A stretch of 64,000 bases of DNA from Flavobacterium sp. SUN052 (GCF_028867935.1 NZ_JAPQNS010000018.1:1-64000); one strand, 5' to 3'. Positions 1-9,828 are shown, counted from the first letter of the stretch. Notes: generated by a model from the sequence alone, not told the origin. Numbers and translations: made by a program.

Positions 1-2
1 AG

Positions 3-104
3 GCGCTAAGGTTGCGCCATTTGGACAAGAACTTACATGCTCTTCAACTAAGCAAAGAGGAACTGGAGAAGCTGTTTTCAAAGCACTCATTATCAGTTAC
101 GTAA
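3..104 (+). CDS. C-terminal fragment of an unidentified protein (cut by window edge)
   Basis: An open frame enters from the left edge and ends at TAA 102-104, giving about 33 residues that end in EKLFSKHSLSVT. The composition (charged, amphipathic, LSKEELEKLF) looks like real protein. A strong bidirectional hairpin starts 20 bp after the stop, which fits a true gene end convergent with the efflux operon. The fragment is too short to assign a family. Confidence 0.55.
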   Translation, partial: ALRLRHLDKNLHALQLSKEELEKLFSKHSLSVT

Positions 105-124
105 TAATGAGTTGTACAGAAAAA

Positions 125-157
125 GGCCTGTCATCTCTCTAAACGAGATGACAGGCC
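125..157. terminator. Bidirectional intrinsic terminator
   Basis: A perfect 13-bp stem (GGCCTGTCATCTC, 125-137, with its complement at 145-157) encloses a 7-nt loop. The stem is flanked by A-runs on the left and by AAAAATT on the right, so each strand reads as stem plus U-rich tail. It lies between two convergent genes and can stop both the left-edge gene and the efflux operon. Confidence 0.85.
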
Positions 158-176
158 AAAAATTCTGCAAAATCTA

Positions 177-1610
177 TTACCGCCAGCCGCCACCTAAGGC
201 CCGGTAGATATTGACCATAGCCGTCATTTGCCGCATTTTGGTTTCAACCAGGTCAAATCTTGCTTCCAGCGCGTCGCGTTGGGTGAATAACACTTCCGAG
301 TATTCAGCCCGGGCAGAGTTGAACAGATTGTTCGAAATATCGACCGATTGCGTCAGTGCCTGTACCTCCTGCGTTTTTACCCCGTAACTCTTTTCGAGAT
401 TACTGATGTTCGATAGCTGGTTGGCGACCTCGATATATGCATTCAGAATGGTCCGTTCGTAATTGTAAACGACCTGAATTTGACGCGCATTGGCACTGTT
501 GTACGCAGCAATAATCCCATTCTTGTTGATCAGCGGAGCCGCCAGATCACCCGCCAGGGACAGAATCAGTGACTCTGGTGTTTTCAGCAGATAAGCCGGG
601 TTAAAGGCCTGGTAACCAATGCCTGCCGAAATGGCTAACCTCGGATAAAACTGAGCTTTTGCCACCTGAACGTCCAGCTTAGCTGCTGCCAACTCTTGCT
701 CGGCCTGCCGAATATCCGGCCGGTTGGCCAACAACTGCGATGGAATTCCCGTCTGCACGGTGGCTGGAATGAAATTGTTGAAATTCTGCGAATTTCGAAC
801 CACCGGCTGTGGGTACCGGCCTACCAGAAAATTGATTCGGTTTTCGGTTTCGATAATCCGCTGCTGAAGCCCGTACTGAAGGTTCTGGGTGTTAAGCACC
901 TGGGCTTCAAACCGGCGGACGGCCAGTTCAGTAACCCGGGTGGCTTCTTTTTGCACCCGCACGATCCGCAACGCATTGTTCTGAAGCTCAATGTTCTGTT
1001 GCACAATGGCCAGTTGATTGTCCAGCGCCATCAGTTCGTAATACGACGTGGCGATTTCGGAAATCAGGTTCGTAATCGTAAAATTTCGGCCTTCCACACT
1101 GGCCAGATACCGGTTGATAGCTGCTTTTTTTGCGTTCCGCAGCTTGTGCCAAATGTCGACTTCCCAGGTAGCAAAGGCTCCTCCCATAAAATTGGGTAGG
1201 GGTTCAGGTACGCCTTTACCCGGTTTGATCTCCGCATTTTCCTCAGCGGCTCCCAGTAGCGTATGGCGGCCCACCTTGTCGACGCCAGCCCCACCGCGTA
1301 GCCCTACAAAGGGCATGTATTCACCCTGCCGGGCCCGAATTTCATTTTGAGAAATCTGGATTTCCTGCGCCGTTATGTTCAACTCCTGGTTGTTTCGCAG
1401 GGCAGTATCGATCAGAGACACCAGGTTGGGATCGGTGAAAAACTCGTTCCACCGGACCCGGCCCGTGTTGGTCGAGTCCGATGAGTTATTGAAACTCATC
1501 GGAACCGTCCGGTTTTCTGTTCGGGTGATCAACGTTGGGGTTTTGCAGGATGCTATGGCTAACGACAGACAGGCTCCCCCCAGGCACTTATATATGAGGT
1601 TCTTATTCAT
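177..1610 (-). CDS. RND efflux outer-membrane lipoprotein (OprM/TolC family)
   Basis: Outer-membrane channel of a tripartite RND pump, about 477 residues. The N-terminus has a lipoprotein signal ending in LAIASC, so it is probably lipidated. Two OEP (outer membrane efflux protein) repeats follow, with the family-typical segment LLANRPDIRQAEQELAAAK near residue 300. I chose ATG 1608-1610: the frame extends 9 bp further to a TTG, but the ATG overlaps the permease stop (TAA 1603-1605) by 8 bp, a normal translational-coupling arrangement. It is the last gene of the operon, followed by a strong terminator. Confidence 0.93.
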   Translation of the reverse strand: MNKNLIYKCLGGACLSLAIASCKTPTLITRTENRTVPMSFNNSSDSTNTGRVRWNEFFTDPNLVSLIDTALRNNQELNITAQEIQISQNEIRARQGEYMPFVGLRGGAGVDKVGRHTLLGAAEENAEIKPGKGVPEPLPNFMGGAFATWEVDIWHKLRNAKKAAINRYLASVEGRNFTITNLISEIATSYYELMALDNQLAIVQQNIELQNNALRIVRVQKEATRVTELAVRRFEAQVLNTQNLQYGLQQRIIETENRINFLVGRYPQPVVRNSQNFNNFIPATVQTGIPSQLLANRPDIRQAEQELAAAKLDVQVAKAQFYPRLAISAGIGYQAFNPAYLLKTPESLILSLAGDLAAPLINKNGIIAAYNSANARQIQVVYNYERTILNAYIEVANQLSNISNLEKSYGVKTQEVQALTQSVDISNNLFNSARAEYSEVLFTQRDALEARFDLVETKMRQMTAMVNIYRALGGGWR

Positions 1611-4600
1611 TGATGTCAACTTCTTCTGGTTGTGGGAAAACGTCTATTGAGTGAGCCAGATTCTCGGTCAATGAATCACTTTCTTCATCCCGAATCATCT
1701 TGCGACCGTCGGCCAGGGTACCAAAAATGTAGTACAGACCAGGGATGATGATGACCCCGAAAATGGTTCCGAACAACATCCCGCCCAGGGCCGAAGCACC
1801 AATAGTACGGTTTCCAATAGCACCAGCACCCGTTGCAATGATCAAGGGAATCAGACCCGCCACAAAAGCGAAGGACGTCATCAGAATTGGTCGGAAACGC
1901 ACCTTGGCTCCTTCGATGGCGGCATTAAGAATCGTTTCGCCCTGCTGTCGCTTCTGAACAGCAAACTCCACAATCAGTACGGCGTTTTTACCCAACAAAC
2001 CAACCAGCATGATGAGTCCGATCTGAGCGTAGATGTTGTTTTCCAAACCCATCATCTTGAGCACCAGGAACGACCCAAATACCCCCACGGGCAGCGAGAA
2101 CACCACTGCCAACGGAATAATGAAACTTTCGTATTGGGCGGCTAGCACAAAATACACGAAGGCCAATACAATCAGGAACACATACAAAGCCTCGTTACCC
2201 CGGATCGATTCGTCGTACGAAAGACCTTCAAAGGCGATGTCATATCCTTTGGGCAACGTTTGAACAGCTACCTCCCGGATGGCTGCAATGGCCTCAGCGG
2301 TGGTATAGCCCTTGGCCGGAAGTCCCTGAATAGCAGCCGAGTTATACAGGTTGAACCGGGTAATTTCGTTGGGACCCTGACCTTTCTTCAGCTTCATGAA
2401 CGCCGAGTAAGGCACCATTTCGCCTGCATCGTTCTTAACAAAAAGCTTCAACAAATCAGTTGGAAGCCGCCGGAAACTGGGGTCAGACTGTACGTATACT
2501 TTGAAGAACTGGTTGAACTTAATAAAGCCCTGTTCGTAGGTACTACCGATCATGATGTTGAGGTTTTCCATCGCTTTGCCGATTGATACCCCTTTTTGCA
2601 TAGCCAGCTTGTTATCGATCTCCAGTTCGTATTGCGGATAGTTCGCGGCAAAGAAGGTGAATAGACCCGTAAGCTCTTTACGCTTGCCCAGGTTGTCCAT
2701 GAACTCCTTGTTTATTTTGTCGAACTCAGCGTAGTCCGTATCGGTGTTTTTGTCCAGTAAACGCATCGAGAAACCGCCCGATGTACCGAAGCCCGGAATA
2801 GCGGGTGGTTCAAAAAATTCGACTGTTGCGCCGAGACCTTTGGATTTCTCCTCCAGTTCTTCCATGATCTCCTTCACGTTCAACTCGCGCTCCGACCAGG
2901 GCTTTAGGTTGATCAGACAGGTACCGGCATTGGAGCCCCGGCCCTCGGTCATGATTTCGTAGCCAGCCAGCGACGAGATGGATTCGATTCCTTCAACGTC
3001 TTCGCATATTTTTTGGAGCCGACGGGAAACTTCGTTGGTTTTTTCCAGAGTAGAACCCGGTGGCGTCTGGATAATGGCATAAATCGTACTCTGGTCTTCG
3101 TTCGGGATAAACCCGGCTGGAAGCACTTTATTCACATATACAGTTCCCAGACAGAACGCCACTAAAATACCGAATGTAACAACCCGTCGGCTAGCGATTG
3201 ATTTCAACAGGCTTACGTACCGTCCTGTGAGTTTATCAAAACCCCGGTTGAAACTATCGAGCGCCCTGGTTAGCAGGTTTCTCTTTTTGGCGTGTCCGTG
3301 TGCATGATGATTTTTCAGCAGCATAGCACACAATACGGGCGTAAGTGTCAGGGCGATGAGGGCCGAAATCACAATGGAACTGGCCATCGTAATCGAAAAC
3401 TGACGATAGAACGTACCTACCGGCCCCGTCATGAATGAGATAGGCAGGAATACCGATACCATAACGGCCGTGATGGCAATAATGGCCCCGCTGATCTCGC
3501 CAAGCACTTTTCGAACCGCCCCAAACGGAGATAGATGCGGCTCTTCCTCCATTTTGGCGTGTACTGCTTCGACCACCACAATGGCATCATCGACCACAAT
3601 ACCGATAGCCAGTACCAGAGCAAAAAGAGTGATCAGGTTAATGGAAATCCCAAAGAACTGAATCACGAAAAAGGCCCCGATAAGCGATACTGGAACCGCC
3701 AGAATTGGAATCAGCGTAGAGCGCCAGTCACCCAGGAATATGAATACGACAAATGCTACCAGAATAAAGGCGTCGCGCAGGGTATGGATTACCTGCTCGA
3801 TAGACGCATCCAGGAAGTTAGACACGTCGTAGCTGATTTTGTAATCAACTCCCGGAGGAAAAGAGGCTTTCATGATTTCAAGCTTCTTTTTTACCTCGGC
3901 AATTACATCACTGGCATTACTGCCATAGTTTTGCCGCAACACAATAGCGGCCGATGCGTGACCATCCAGGTTTGAATAAATGTCAAAGAATTCACTACCG
4001 AGTTCCACTTTAGCAATATCCCGTAAATGGACACTTTCACCGGCTGAATTGGCCCGAACAATGATATCTTCATACTCTTCGGGCTTGTTAAACCGTCCCT
4101 TGTAAGTAAGTACATATTCCAGCGACTGGGCTGCTATACCGGAGCTTTGCCCAATCCGGCCAGGCCGACCAATAATACTCTGCTCGCCGATTGCCTTCAT
4201 TACCTCTTCGGTGGAAATGTTGTAGGCCCGCATACGCTCAGGGTTTAGCCAAACGCGCATGGCATACCGACGACTACCCAATATCTGCGCCCTGGCTACC
4301 CCTCTGGTCCGCTGAATTTCAGGGATCATTTTGACGGTAGCGTAGTTAAACAGGAATTTTTCGTCAATGCTCTTATCCTTCGAATAGAGGTTGACGTACA
4401 TCAACATACTGGGCTGGATCGGCGTGATGATAACCCCTTCCCGCTGAACCAGTTCGGGTAGGAGAGGCATCACCTGGTCAACCCTGGTTTTTACCCGGAT
4501 AACGGCGTCGTTGGGGTCGGTGCCGGGTTCAAAAATGATGCGGAGGGTAGCCTCACCAGCACTGGTAGCGTCGGTGGCGATGTAGCGCATATCCTGGACA

Positions 4601-4812
4601 CCGTTGATGGCCTGCTCCAGGGTGATCAGTGTGGATTTAACCAGTACGTCGGCACTGGAACCGGGGTAAGCAATAAAAATATTGACCGTTGTGGGCGCAA
4701 TATCGGGGAACTGCGAGATGGGTAATCTCGTGATCGCCAGTGTACCCACAAATACAATCATAATCGATATGACGATCGCGAATACAGGTCTGCGTATGAA
4801 TTTACTAAACAT
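1603..4812 (-). CDS. RND multidrug efflux permease (HAE1/AcrB-like)
   Basis: Inner-membrane proton-driven drug transporter of 1069 residues, the usual length for the HAE1 family. It begins with MFSKFIRRPVFAIVIS, typical of the first transmembrane helix. TM4 carries GIVVDDAIVVVEAVHAKMEE, which has the paired aspartates of the proton relay (near D407/D408 in AcrB). The C-terminal half has the second set of helices with GKNAVLIVEFA. It lies 24 bp downstream of the adaptor gene and overlaps the channel gene, so the three form one operon. The substrate cannot be read from the sequence. Confidence 0.96.
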   Translation of the reverse strand: MFSKFIRRPVFAIVISIMIVFVGTLAITRLPISQFPDIAPTTVNIFIAYPGSSADVLVKSTLITLEQAINGVQDMRYIATDATSAGEATLRIIFEPGTDPNDAVIRVKTRVDQVMPLLPELVQREGVIITPIQPSMLMYVNLYSKDKSIDEKFLFNYATVKMIPEIQRTRGVARAQILGSRRYAMRVWLNPERMRAYNISTEEVMKAIGEQSIIGRPGRIGQSSGIAAQSLEYVLTYKGRFNKPEEYEDIIVRANSAGESVHLRDIAKVELGSEFFDIYSNLDGHASAAIVLRQNYGSNASDVIAEVKKKLEIMKASFPPGVDYKISYDVSNFLDASIEQVIHTLRDAFILVAFVVFIFLGDWRSTLIPILAVPVSLIGAFFVIQFFGISINLITLFALVLAIGIVVDDAIVVVEAVHAKMEEEPHLSPFGAVRKVLGEISGAIIAITAVMVSVFLPISFMTGPVGTFYRQFSITMASSIVISALIALTLTPVLCAMLLKNHHAHGHAKKRNLLTRALDSFNRGFDKLTGRYVSLLKSIASRRVVTFGILVAFCLGTVYVNKVLPAGFIPNEDQSTIYAIIQTPPGSTLEKTNEVSRRLQKICEDVEGIESISSLAGYEIMTEGRGSNAGTCLINLKPWSERELNVKEIMEELEEKSKGLGATVEFFEPPAIPGFGTSGGFSMRLLDKNTDTDYAEFDKINKEFMDNLGKRKELTGLFTFFAANYPQYELEIDNKLAMQKGVSIGKAMENLNIMIGSTYEQGFIKFNQFFKVYVQSDPSFRRLPTDLLKLFVKNDAGEMVPYSAFMKLKKGQGPNEITRFNLYNSAAIQGLPAKGYTTAEAIAAIREVAVQTLPKGYDIAFEGLSYDESIRGNEALYVFLIVLAFVYFVLAAQYESFIIPLAVVFSLPVGVFGSFLVLKMMGLENNIYAQIGLIMLVGLLGKNAVLIVEFAVQKRQQGETILNAAIEGAKVRFRPILMTSFAFVAGLIPLIIATGAGAIGNRTIGASALGGMLFGTIFGVIIIPGLYYIFGTLADGRKMIRDEESDSLTENLAHSIDVFPQPEEVDINE

Positions 4813-4836
4813 AACGTCTGGATTAAGACTCGTTGA

Positions 4837-5922
4837 TTACTCGGCGTACAGGCTCAAATGAGAGATGACGGATTCTGGCTGGATGAGTTTGCAGTGTATT
4901 TTTTGATTTTCCCGCACCTGACGTAAGCCTTCCAGCAAGATTCGGTCGTCTTTTTTCAGACCCGATTGAACTGCAAAAATGTGGGGCATTTCAGCGGCTA
5001 TCTTGATCTCTCTGGACCGGATCACGTTGTCTTTATCCACCACATACACATACTTCTTTTCCAGCACTTCGAAGGTGGCCTTCTGCGGAATAAGCAGGGC
5101 ATTTTTCAGCGGTACTGTCATGCGTACGTTACCGGTTTCGCCGTGGCGCAGCAGGCCTTTTGGATTGGGGAAAGTGGCCCGAAAAGCAATGTTGCCCGTT
5201 TCGTTGTTGAAGTCAGCTTCGATGGTTTCTACCACGCCGGGGTACGGAAATACGTCGTTGTTGGCCATCACCAGGTTTACATTCACCCGATTGTCTTTTT
5301 GGGTATGGGTTTTGAAATCGAGGTATTCGGCTTCCGGTACGTTGAAATACACCCACATTTTGCTGTTGTCCGACAGCGTTGTCAGCAAATCGCCCTCATC
5401 AACCAGGCTACCCTGCCGAACCTGGAAGTGGTCCATGATGCCCGAGAAAGGAGCTTTGATTTTGGTGAAACCCAGATGTGTTTGCGCCAGAGATACCTCT
5501 GCTTTGGCCTTGTCTAACTTGGCGTTAGCCATCGACAATTCGTTGGGCGCCACAATCTTGTTGTCGGCCAGTTTCTTGGTGTTCTGGTACTCAATGTTCG
5601 CAAAGCTAGCTTCGGCCTGTGCCTTTTGCAGTTCGGCTTCGTACAACTGGGGCATAATCTGAAACATCATCTGCCCTTCGCGTACTGATTGACCTTCATC
5701 CACGAAAATGTTCTGGATGTAGCCCCGTTGCTGCGCCCGCATTTCGATGTGGCGGAAAGCGTGAATTTGCGACACGTAGTCTTTAGTAACCGTGGTGTCT
5801 TTTTGCAAAGGGGTGGTAACCTGGTAGCTGACCTCCTCTTCTTTTTTTTCTTCTGCCTGCGTTGAGCAACCCGTGTTGTATAACAAGGCGCACATACTCA
5901 GGAACATTGGGAATTTTTTCAT
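4837..5922 (-). CDS. RND efflux periplasmic adaptor (membrane fusion protein), lipoprotein
   Basis: Adaptor linking the RND permease to the outer-membrane channel, 361 residues. The N-terminal signal ends in a lipobox-like YNTGC, followed by an acidic/lysine stretch. The order is lipoyl half-motif (QNIFVDEGQSVREGQMMFQI), an alpha-hairpin rich in Ala/Lys/Glu, the second lipoyl half (FTKIKAPFSGIMDHFQV), then beta-barrel and membrane-proximal domains. It sits between a small membrane-protein gene (21 bp upstream) and the permease (24 bp downstream). Confidence 0.94.
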   Translation of the reverse strand: MKKFPMFLSMCALLYNTGCSTQAEEKKEEEVSYQVTTPLQKDTTVTKDYVSQIHAFRHIEMRAQQRGYIQNIFVDEGQSVREGQMMFQIMPQLYEAELQKAQAEASFANIEYQNTKKLADNKIVAPNELSMANAKLDKAKAEVSLAQTHLGFTKIKAPFSGIMDHFQVRQGSLVDEGDLLTTLSDNSKMWVYFNVPEAEYLDFKTHTQKDNRVNVNLVMANNDVFPYPGVVETIEADFNNETGNIAFRATFPNPKGLLRHGETGNVRMTVPLKNALLIPQKATFEVLEKKYVYVVDKDNVIRSREIKIAAEMPHIFAVQSGLKKDDRILLEGLRQVRENQKIHCKLIQPESVISHLSLYAE

Positions 5923-5943
5923 ACGAATGTTATTGGAAAGGTA

Positions 5944-6249
5944 TTAATTGGGGGATGTGTGTTGAAGGGTGATCGCCTTGCCCGGAGGTGCGTTAGGGGA
6001 GTGCTCCAGACGTTGAATGAGGCTGTCTTTTTGCTGATTAGCTCGCTTGCAATCGGAAAGCTGTTGTTGCCAGGCTACGTAGCCCACCGGAAAGGCTGAG
6101 GTTCCTAATTCGTATTCATTATTACTCCGCAGCCGACTTTGCTTATAAAGCAAAAAGCTGTTGAACGCCAGCGAAAGAGCCAGGGCGAGTCCAAAACCAT
6201 AGAGCAAAATCGAATCGGTCCGTTGAGTGGGGAAATTCCGGCGTTGCAT
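5944..6249 (-). CDS. Small single-pass membrane protein at the head of the efflux operon
   Basis: 101 residues: a short basic N-terminus (MQRRNFPTQ), one transmembrane segment at about residues 15-35 (LLYGFGLALALSLAFNSFLLY), then a polar, probably coiled-coil tail (RANQQKDSLIQRLEH). I do not recognise the family. It is the first gene of the operon, only 21 bp before the adaptor, so it is likely co-transcribed. It might be an accessory of the pump, but nothing in the sequence shows that. Confidence 0.7.
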   Translation of the reverse strand: MQRRNFPTQRTDSILLYGFGLALALSLAFNSFLLYKQSRLRSNNEYELGTSAFPVGYVAWQQQLSDCKRANQQKDSLIQRLEHSPNAPPGKAITLQHTSPN

Positions 6250-6387
6250 GTGTCGTATCTACGTTAAGCGATACAAAACAGGCATCATAGCATTAGAACT
6301 GTATGAGAAGGAAATTAGAAAACATTAGAAAAGTGTAAAGGCACAGGCCAAGATTTAGTCTAATGCTGTTTTTAACTATGAATAGTG

Positions 6388-6395
6388 CAAATTTA
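6388..6395 (-). promoter_or_regulatory. Candidate -7 box for the efflux operon
   Basis: The minus strand reads TAAATTTG here, an exact match to the Bacteroidota -7 consensus TAnnTTTG, about 140 bp upstream of the first operon gene. No well-spaced -33 TTTG is evident (the nearest is 13 nt away), so support is moderate. The rest of the 6250-6528 gap is AT-rich with no other clear feature. Confidence 0.35.
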
Positions 6396-6528
6396 TATAT
6401 TATAGAGCCAAAACGGCGGGTATTATTAGTATTAAAAAAAGCCTGAATAGTCGCTCTTTAACAGGTAAATCCACTGATTTATGTCGAATTAATTAGGCAC
6501 CCTGAGCCGTTTTTCTCGCCGAACCCCA

Positions 6529-7254
6529 CTATTTCTTAAATCGGTATAAATAAGGAGCTTTGTTGGCAGCGCCCGTATATTTCTTTTCCAAGCGTTCTAA
6601 CACGTTCAAATCCAGAATTTTCTTCTGAAAATTGGTGATGACAAACGGTCTATTATAAACGGCCTCGTAGAGTTCCTGAACTTCCCGCATCGTGAACGTG
6701 TCAGGCAACAGGTTAAAACCAATCAATTTCTGGTCAAGGTTTTGGTGAAGAGCTTCGAGCGCAACCGTTAGGATCTCGCTATGGTCATGCACCATTTCGG
6801 GAATGTCTTTCACACTTCGCCATTCGAGATATTCATCGAACTCGCCAGCTTGAGGGTTTACTTTATTGATGTCGACCAGGGCATAATACCCAATACAGAC
6901 AAATCGGCTGGTTAGCCATTCGGTTACTTCAGGGGCGAATCGCTGGTTGTCAAACTTAGTCAACTCCGACTTTATCGTGTCCTTATTACGACTGTTCACA
7001 ATCCGGTTTTCATCGCCAAACACACGAAACTGCTCCAGATAGATATTTTCTAAGCCCGTTCGTTCTTTCAATATTCTGCTGGCAGCCTTATCAATTCCTT
7101 CTGTTTTAAGGATATAGCCACCCGGTAACGACCAACTGCCTTTCCCAAATTTGAATTTAGAAATCAGCACTTTCAGCTCTTTATCCCGGTAGCCAAAAAT
7201 CACACAGTCAATCGACAGGTGTGAGATGTAATCATTATCGCCTAACTTCTTCAT
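6529..7254 (-). CDS. Nudix-domain transcriptional regulator (NrtR/AraR-like) with degenerate catalytic box
   Basis: 241 residues from ATG 7252-7254. The frame runs on upstream, but the extension is AT-rich and unlike protein. The N-terminal Nudix fold keeps G46, E52, R60, E64 and G67, but the REUxEE core reads RILKER, so two of the catalytic glutamates are gone (I61 and R65). The C-terminal third (FTMREVQELYEAVYNRPF...APYLYRFKK) is the winged helix of the NrtR/AraR group. Such proteins sense nucleotide or sugar ligands and repress neighbouring catabolic genes (known for the family). It is divergent from the TolB-like and oxidoreductase genes, its probable targets. The inducer is unknown. Confidence 0.82.
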   Translation of the reverse strand: MKKLGDNDYISHLSIDCVIFGYRDKELKVLISKFKFGKGSWSLPGGYILKTEGIDKAASRILKERTGLENIYLEQFRVFGDENRIVNSRNKDTIKSELTKFDNQRFAPEVTEWLTSRFVCIGYYALVDINKVNPQAGEFDEYLEWRSVKDIPEMVHDHSEILTVALEALHQNLDQKLIGFNLLPDTFTMREVQELYEAVYNRPFVITNFQKKILDLNVLERLEKKYTGAANKAPYLYRFKK

Positions 7255-7261
7255 CGTGCTG

Positions 7262-7382
7262 CAAAAGTAAGGTTTATTGTGCTGATTTATAATTTTCATA
7301 ATATACCTATTCCAAGCTGGATAATAATTAATACAATCTATTTTATTTTTTTTATAAAATAAGAAGAAACTGATTACTTTTG
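7262..7382. promoter_or_regulatory. Divergent promoter region with candidate operator
   Basis: Both directions carry an identical -7-type octamer TACTTTTG: on the minus strand at 7262-7269 (8 bp from the regulator ATG, so the transcript would be almost leaderless) and on the plus strand at 7375-7382. A 7-bp inverted repeat (ATTTTAT at 7340-7346, ATAAAAT at 7354-7360) falls where the -33 region of the plus-strand promoter would lie, a sensible place for the Nudix regulator to bind. The -7 matches are seen in the sequence; the operator role is inference. Confidence 0.45.
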
Positions 7383-7422
7383 CTTTTGCCAATCTTCAGG
7401 TGGCAACCAAAACCTTACTTCT

Positions 7423-8379
7423 ATGAAAAATTCTCCCTTAGTACAAGCCTTTCCTGCTTGTTTCTGCTGTCTGGCTCTGCTTGCCTTTTGTGTGCTCTGT
7501 TCGTTCGGCGCAGCGGCACAAACTAAAAAAGACACCACGAGCTTCATCCAGACGCTCGACATCAGAACGGGTAAGATAGACACCGTCCTTGCCGTCAAAA
7601 ACCATTTCGAAGCCCCGAATTGGCATCCCGACAACTATTTGGTTCTCAATAGCAAGGGTAAAATTTATACCCTGAATCTGGCGTCGAAAAAAGTAACCGA
7701 ACTCAACACAGGCTTTGCCACCCAGTGCAATAACGACCACGGCATTTCGCCCGATAAAAAATGGTTGGTAGTTAGCCATAATGACAAAAGCGACCCCTCA
7801 ACAAAATCCTACAAATCGGCTCTTTACCTCATTCCAATCAAGGGTGGGCAACCCAAACGGGTGACGCCCGAAGTGCCTTCGTTCTGGCATGGCTGGACAC
7901 CCGACGGCAAGACCTTGGCCTATTGTGCCGAACGCAATGGCAATTTTGATATTTACACCATCGGCATTGACGGTGGCACCGAAAAACGGCTGACCAGCAC
8001 TGAGGGACTAGACGATGGACCCGATTATTCGCCCGATGGGAAATACATCTACTTTAACTCCTACCGTACCGGCCATATGCAAATCTGGCGGATGCTGGCC
8101 GATGGGTCGAACCCCGAACAGTTGACCTTCGATGAAAATTCGAACTGGTTTGCGCACCCATCTCCCGATAACAACTGGATTGCTTACATCGCCTACACTT
8201 CTGATGAAAAACAGGCTCACCTGTTTGGCAAAAATGTTAAACTGCGGCTGATGAACCTCAAGACTAAAGAAATCAACGATATTACCCCCGTTTTTTATGG
8301 TGGTCAGGGCACAATCAACGTCCCCTCGTGGAGCCCCAACAGCCAGAAAATCGCCTTTGTGAGCTACTTAGTAAAATAG
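7423..8379 (+). CDS. Exported TolB-like beta-propeller protein (PD40 repeats)
   Basis: 318 residues. A hydrophobic signal peptide covers residues 1-32 (cleavage likely near GAAAQ). The remainder is built of WD40-like PD40 repeats with the hallmark S-PDGK-YI-F and W-M--DG pattern ([26 protein letters not shown]). Such six-bladed periplasmic propellers act as scaffolds or as C-terminal parts of peptidases; here no catalytic domain is attached. It is 24 bp upstream of the Gfo/Idh/MocA gene and probably co-transcribed with it under the divergent Nudix regulator. Confidence 0.85.
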   Translation: MKNSPLVQAFPACFCCLALLAFCVLCSFGAAAQTKKDTTSFIQTLDIRTGKIDTVLAVKNHFEAPNWHPDNYLVLNSKGKIYTLNLASKKVTELNTGFATQCNNDHGISPDKKWLVVSHNDKSDPSTKSYKSALYLIPIKGGQPKRVTPEVPSFWHGWTPDGKTLAYCAERNGNFDIYTIGIDGGTEKRLTSTEGLDDGPDYSPDGKYIYFNSYRTGHMQIWRMLADGSNPEQLTFDENSNWFAHPSPDNNWIAYIAYTSDEKQAHLFGKNVKLRLMNLKTKEINDITPVFYGGQGTINVPSWSPNSQKIAFVSYLVK

Positions 8380-8403
8380 TGGTAAACCCTCCTTTATATT
8401 CCT

Positions 8404-9822
8404 ATGAAAAAAGATACCGGCCACGGCCAATCGTCAGCCTCAAGGAGGCAATTTTTGCAGCAAATTGGCGCAACCAGCCTGGTGGCAGCGTCTTCGCCCT
8501 TTGCGTCGCTAGCCGCACAGGAAAAAGCGGAAGAACGCATTCTGCGTTACGAACGGCCGGTTTCATCTAATGATACAGTCCGGTTGGGGGTTATTGGTTA
8601 CGGTGTGCAAGGTCATTTCGACCTGAATACTGCGCTCAAAGTGCCGGGTGTTGAACTGGCGGGCATTTGCGATTTATACACGGGTCGAATCGAGAACGCC
8701 AAAGAAACGTACGGGCCACAGCTCTATACCACCCGTAATTACAAAGAACTGCTGGCGCGCAAAGACATCGATGCAGTGATTATTGCCACGCATGATGTAT
8801 GGCACGCACGTATTACACTGGATGCGCTGGCTGCGGGTAAGCACGTGTACTGCGAAAAGCCGATGGTCTACAAAATCAGCCAGGGTTACCCAGTGATTGC
8901 TGCTGCCAAAAAGGCGGGTAAGGTATTACAGGTGGGTAGCCAACGGGTGAGCAGTCTCGGTTACGCCAAGGCTAAAGAATTGTTGGCGGCTGGCGAAATT
9001 GGCAAACTCAACATGGTGAACGCCGTGTATGATCGGCAAAGCTCAATTGGTGCCTGGGAATACACGATTCCGAAAGATGCCGATGCCATGACGACCGACT
9101 GGGACCGGTTTGTTGCCGTTACGGGCACTAAAATGCCCTATGATGGCAAGAAGTTTTTCTGGTGGCGGGCATTTAAAGAAGTGGGTACGGGTGTTGCGGG
9201 CGACTTGTTTATTCACCTGCTGAGCGGCACCCACTTTATCACCAACTCAAAAGGACCCAAGTCCATTTACAGCACGGGGCAGTTCAGTTACTGGAAAGAT
9301 GGCCGCAACCTGCCCGATGTAATGTCGGGTGTGATGCAATATCCCGACAGCCCAGAACATACTGCTTTTCAGTTGACGTTGCAGGTTAATTTCATCAGCG
9401 GTACGGGTGGGCAAGAAGTAATTCGGCTGGTTGGTTCGGAGGGTGTGATTGATGTCATTGGTAACAACATCAACGTCAAACACAGCCTGATGCCCGAAGC
9501 GCCCGGCTTTGGTGGTTATGATTCAGTGTTCACATTTGCCAAAACAATGCAGGACGAAATGAAAGCGGAATACGACGCAAAATGGACGGCAGATCAGCGG
9601 AAAAGACCTAAAAAAGACGATATTGTTTTCAAAGCACCTGATGGCTACAGCGACCATTTAGACCACTTTACCAACTTCTTCGACTCGATCAGAACGGGTA
9701 AAGTCGTTGTAGAAGATGCAACGTTCGGTTTCCGTGCAGCCGCACCGGCCCTGTCGTGTAATACCAGTTTTTTGACCAAAAAGATCGTAAACTGGGACCC
9801 CGTCAGCATGAAATTGGTGTGA
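8404..9822 (+). CDS. Tat-exported Gfo/Idh/MocA-family oxidoreductase
   Basis: 472 residues. The N-terminus carries a twin-arginine signal (SASRRQFLQQIGATS, then AASSPFASLAAQ), so a folded, NAD(P)-loaded enzyme is expected in the periplasm. The Rossmann motif is VIGYGVQGH at about residue 61, and the family signature GKHVYCEKPMVY at about residue 150 contains the catalytic EKP lysine. The C-terminal alpha/beta domain ends with DHFTNFFDSIRTGK. In Bacteroidota, exported members oxidise sugar derivatives or act as glycosidases by redox chemistry; the substrate here cannot be told. A strong terminator follows. Confidence 0.92.
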   Translation: MKKDTGHGQSSASRRQFLQQIGATSLVAASSPFASLAAQEKAEERILRYERPVSSNDTVRLGVIGYGVQGHFDLNTALKVPGVELAGICDLYTGRIENAKETYGPQLYTTRNYKELLARKDIDAVIIATHDVWHARITLDALAAGKHVYCEKPMVYKISQGYPVIAAAKKAGKVLQVGSQRVSSLGYAKAKELLAAGEIGKLNMVNAVYDRQSSIGAWEYTIPKDADAMTTDWDRFVAVTGTKMPYDGKKFFWWRAFKEVGTGVAGDLFIHLLSGTHFITNSKGPKSIYSTGQFSYWKDGRNLPDVMSGVMQYPDSPEHTAFQLTLQVNFISGTGGQEVIRLVGSEGVIDVIGNNINVKHSLMPEAPGFGGYDSVFTFAKTMQDEMKAEYDAKWTADQRKRPKKDDIVFKAPDGYSDHLDHFTNFFDSIRTGKVVVEDATFGFRAAAPALSCNTSFLTKKIVNWDPVSMKLV

Positions 9823-9828
9823 TAGGCG

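Noticed and set aside
4979-5662. 227-residue plus-strand open frame
   Set aside because: It is antisense to the well-supported efflux adaptor gene; the sequence is Ser/Leu-rich shadow translation with no family resemblance.
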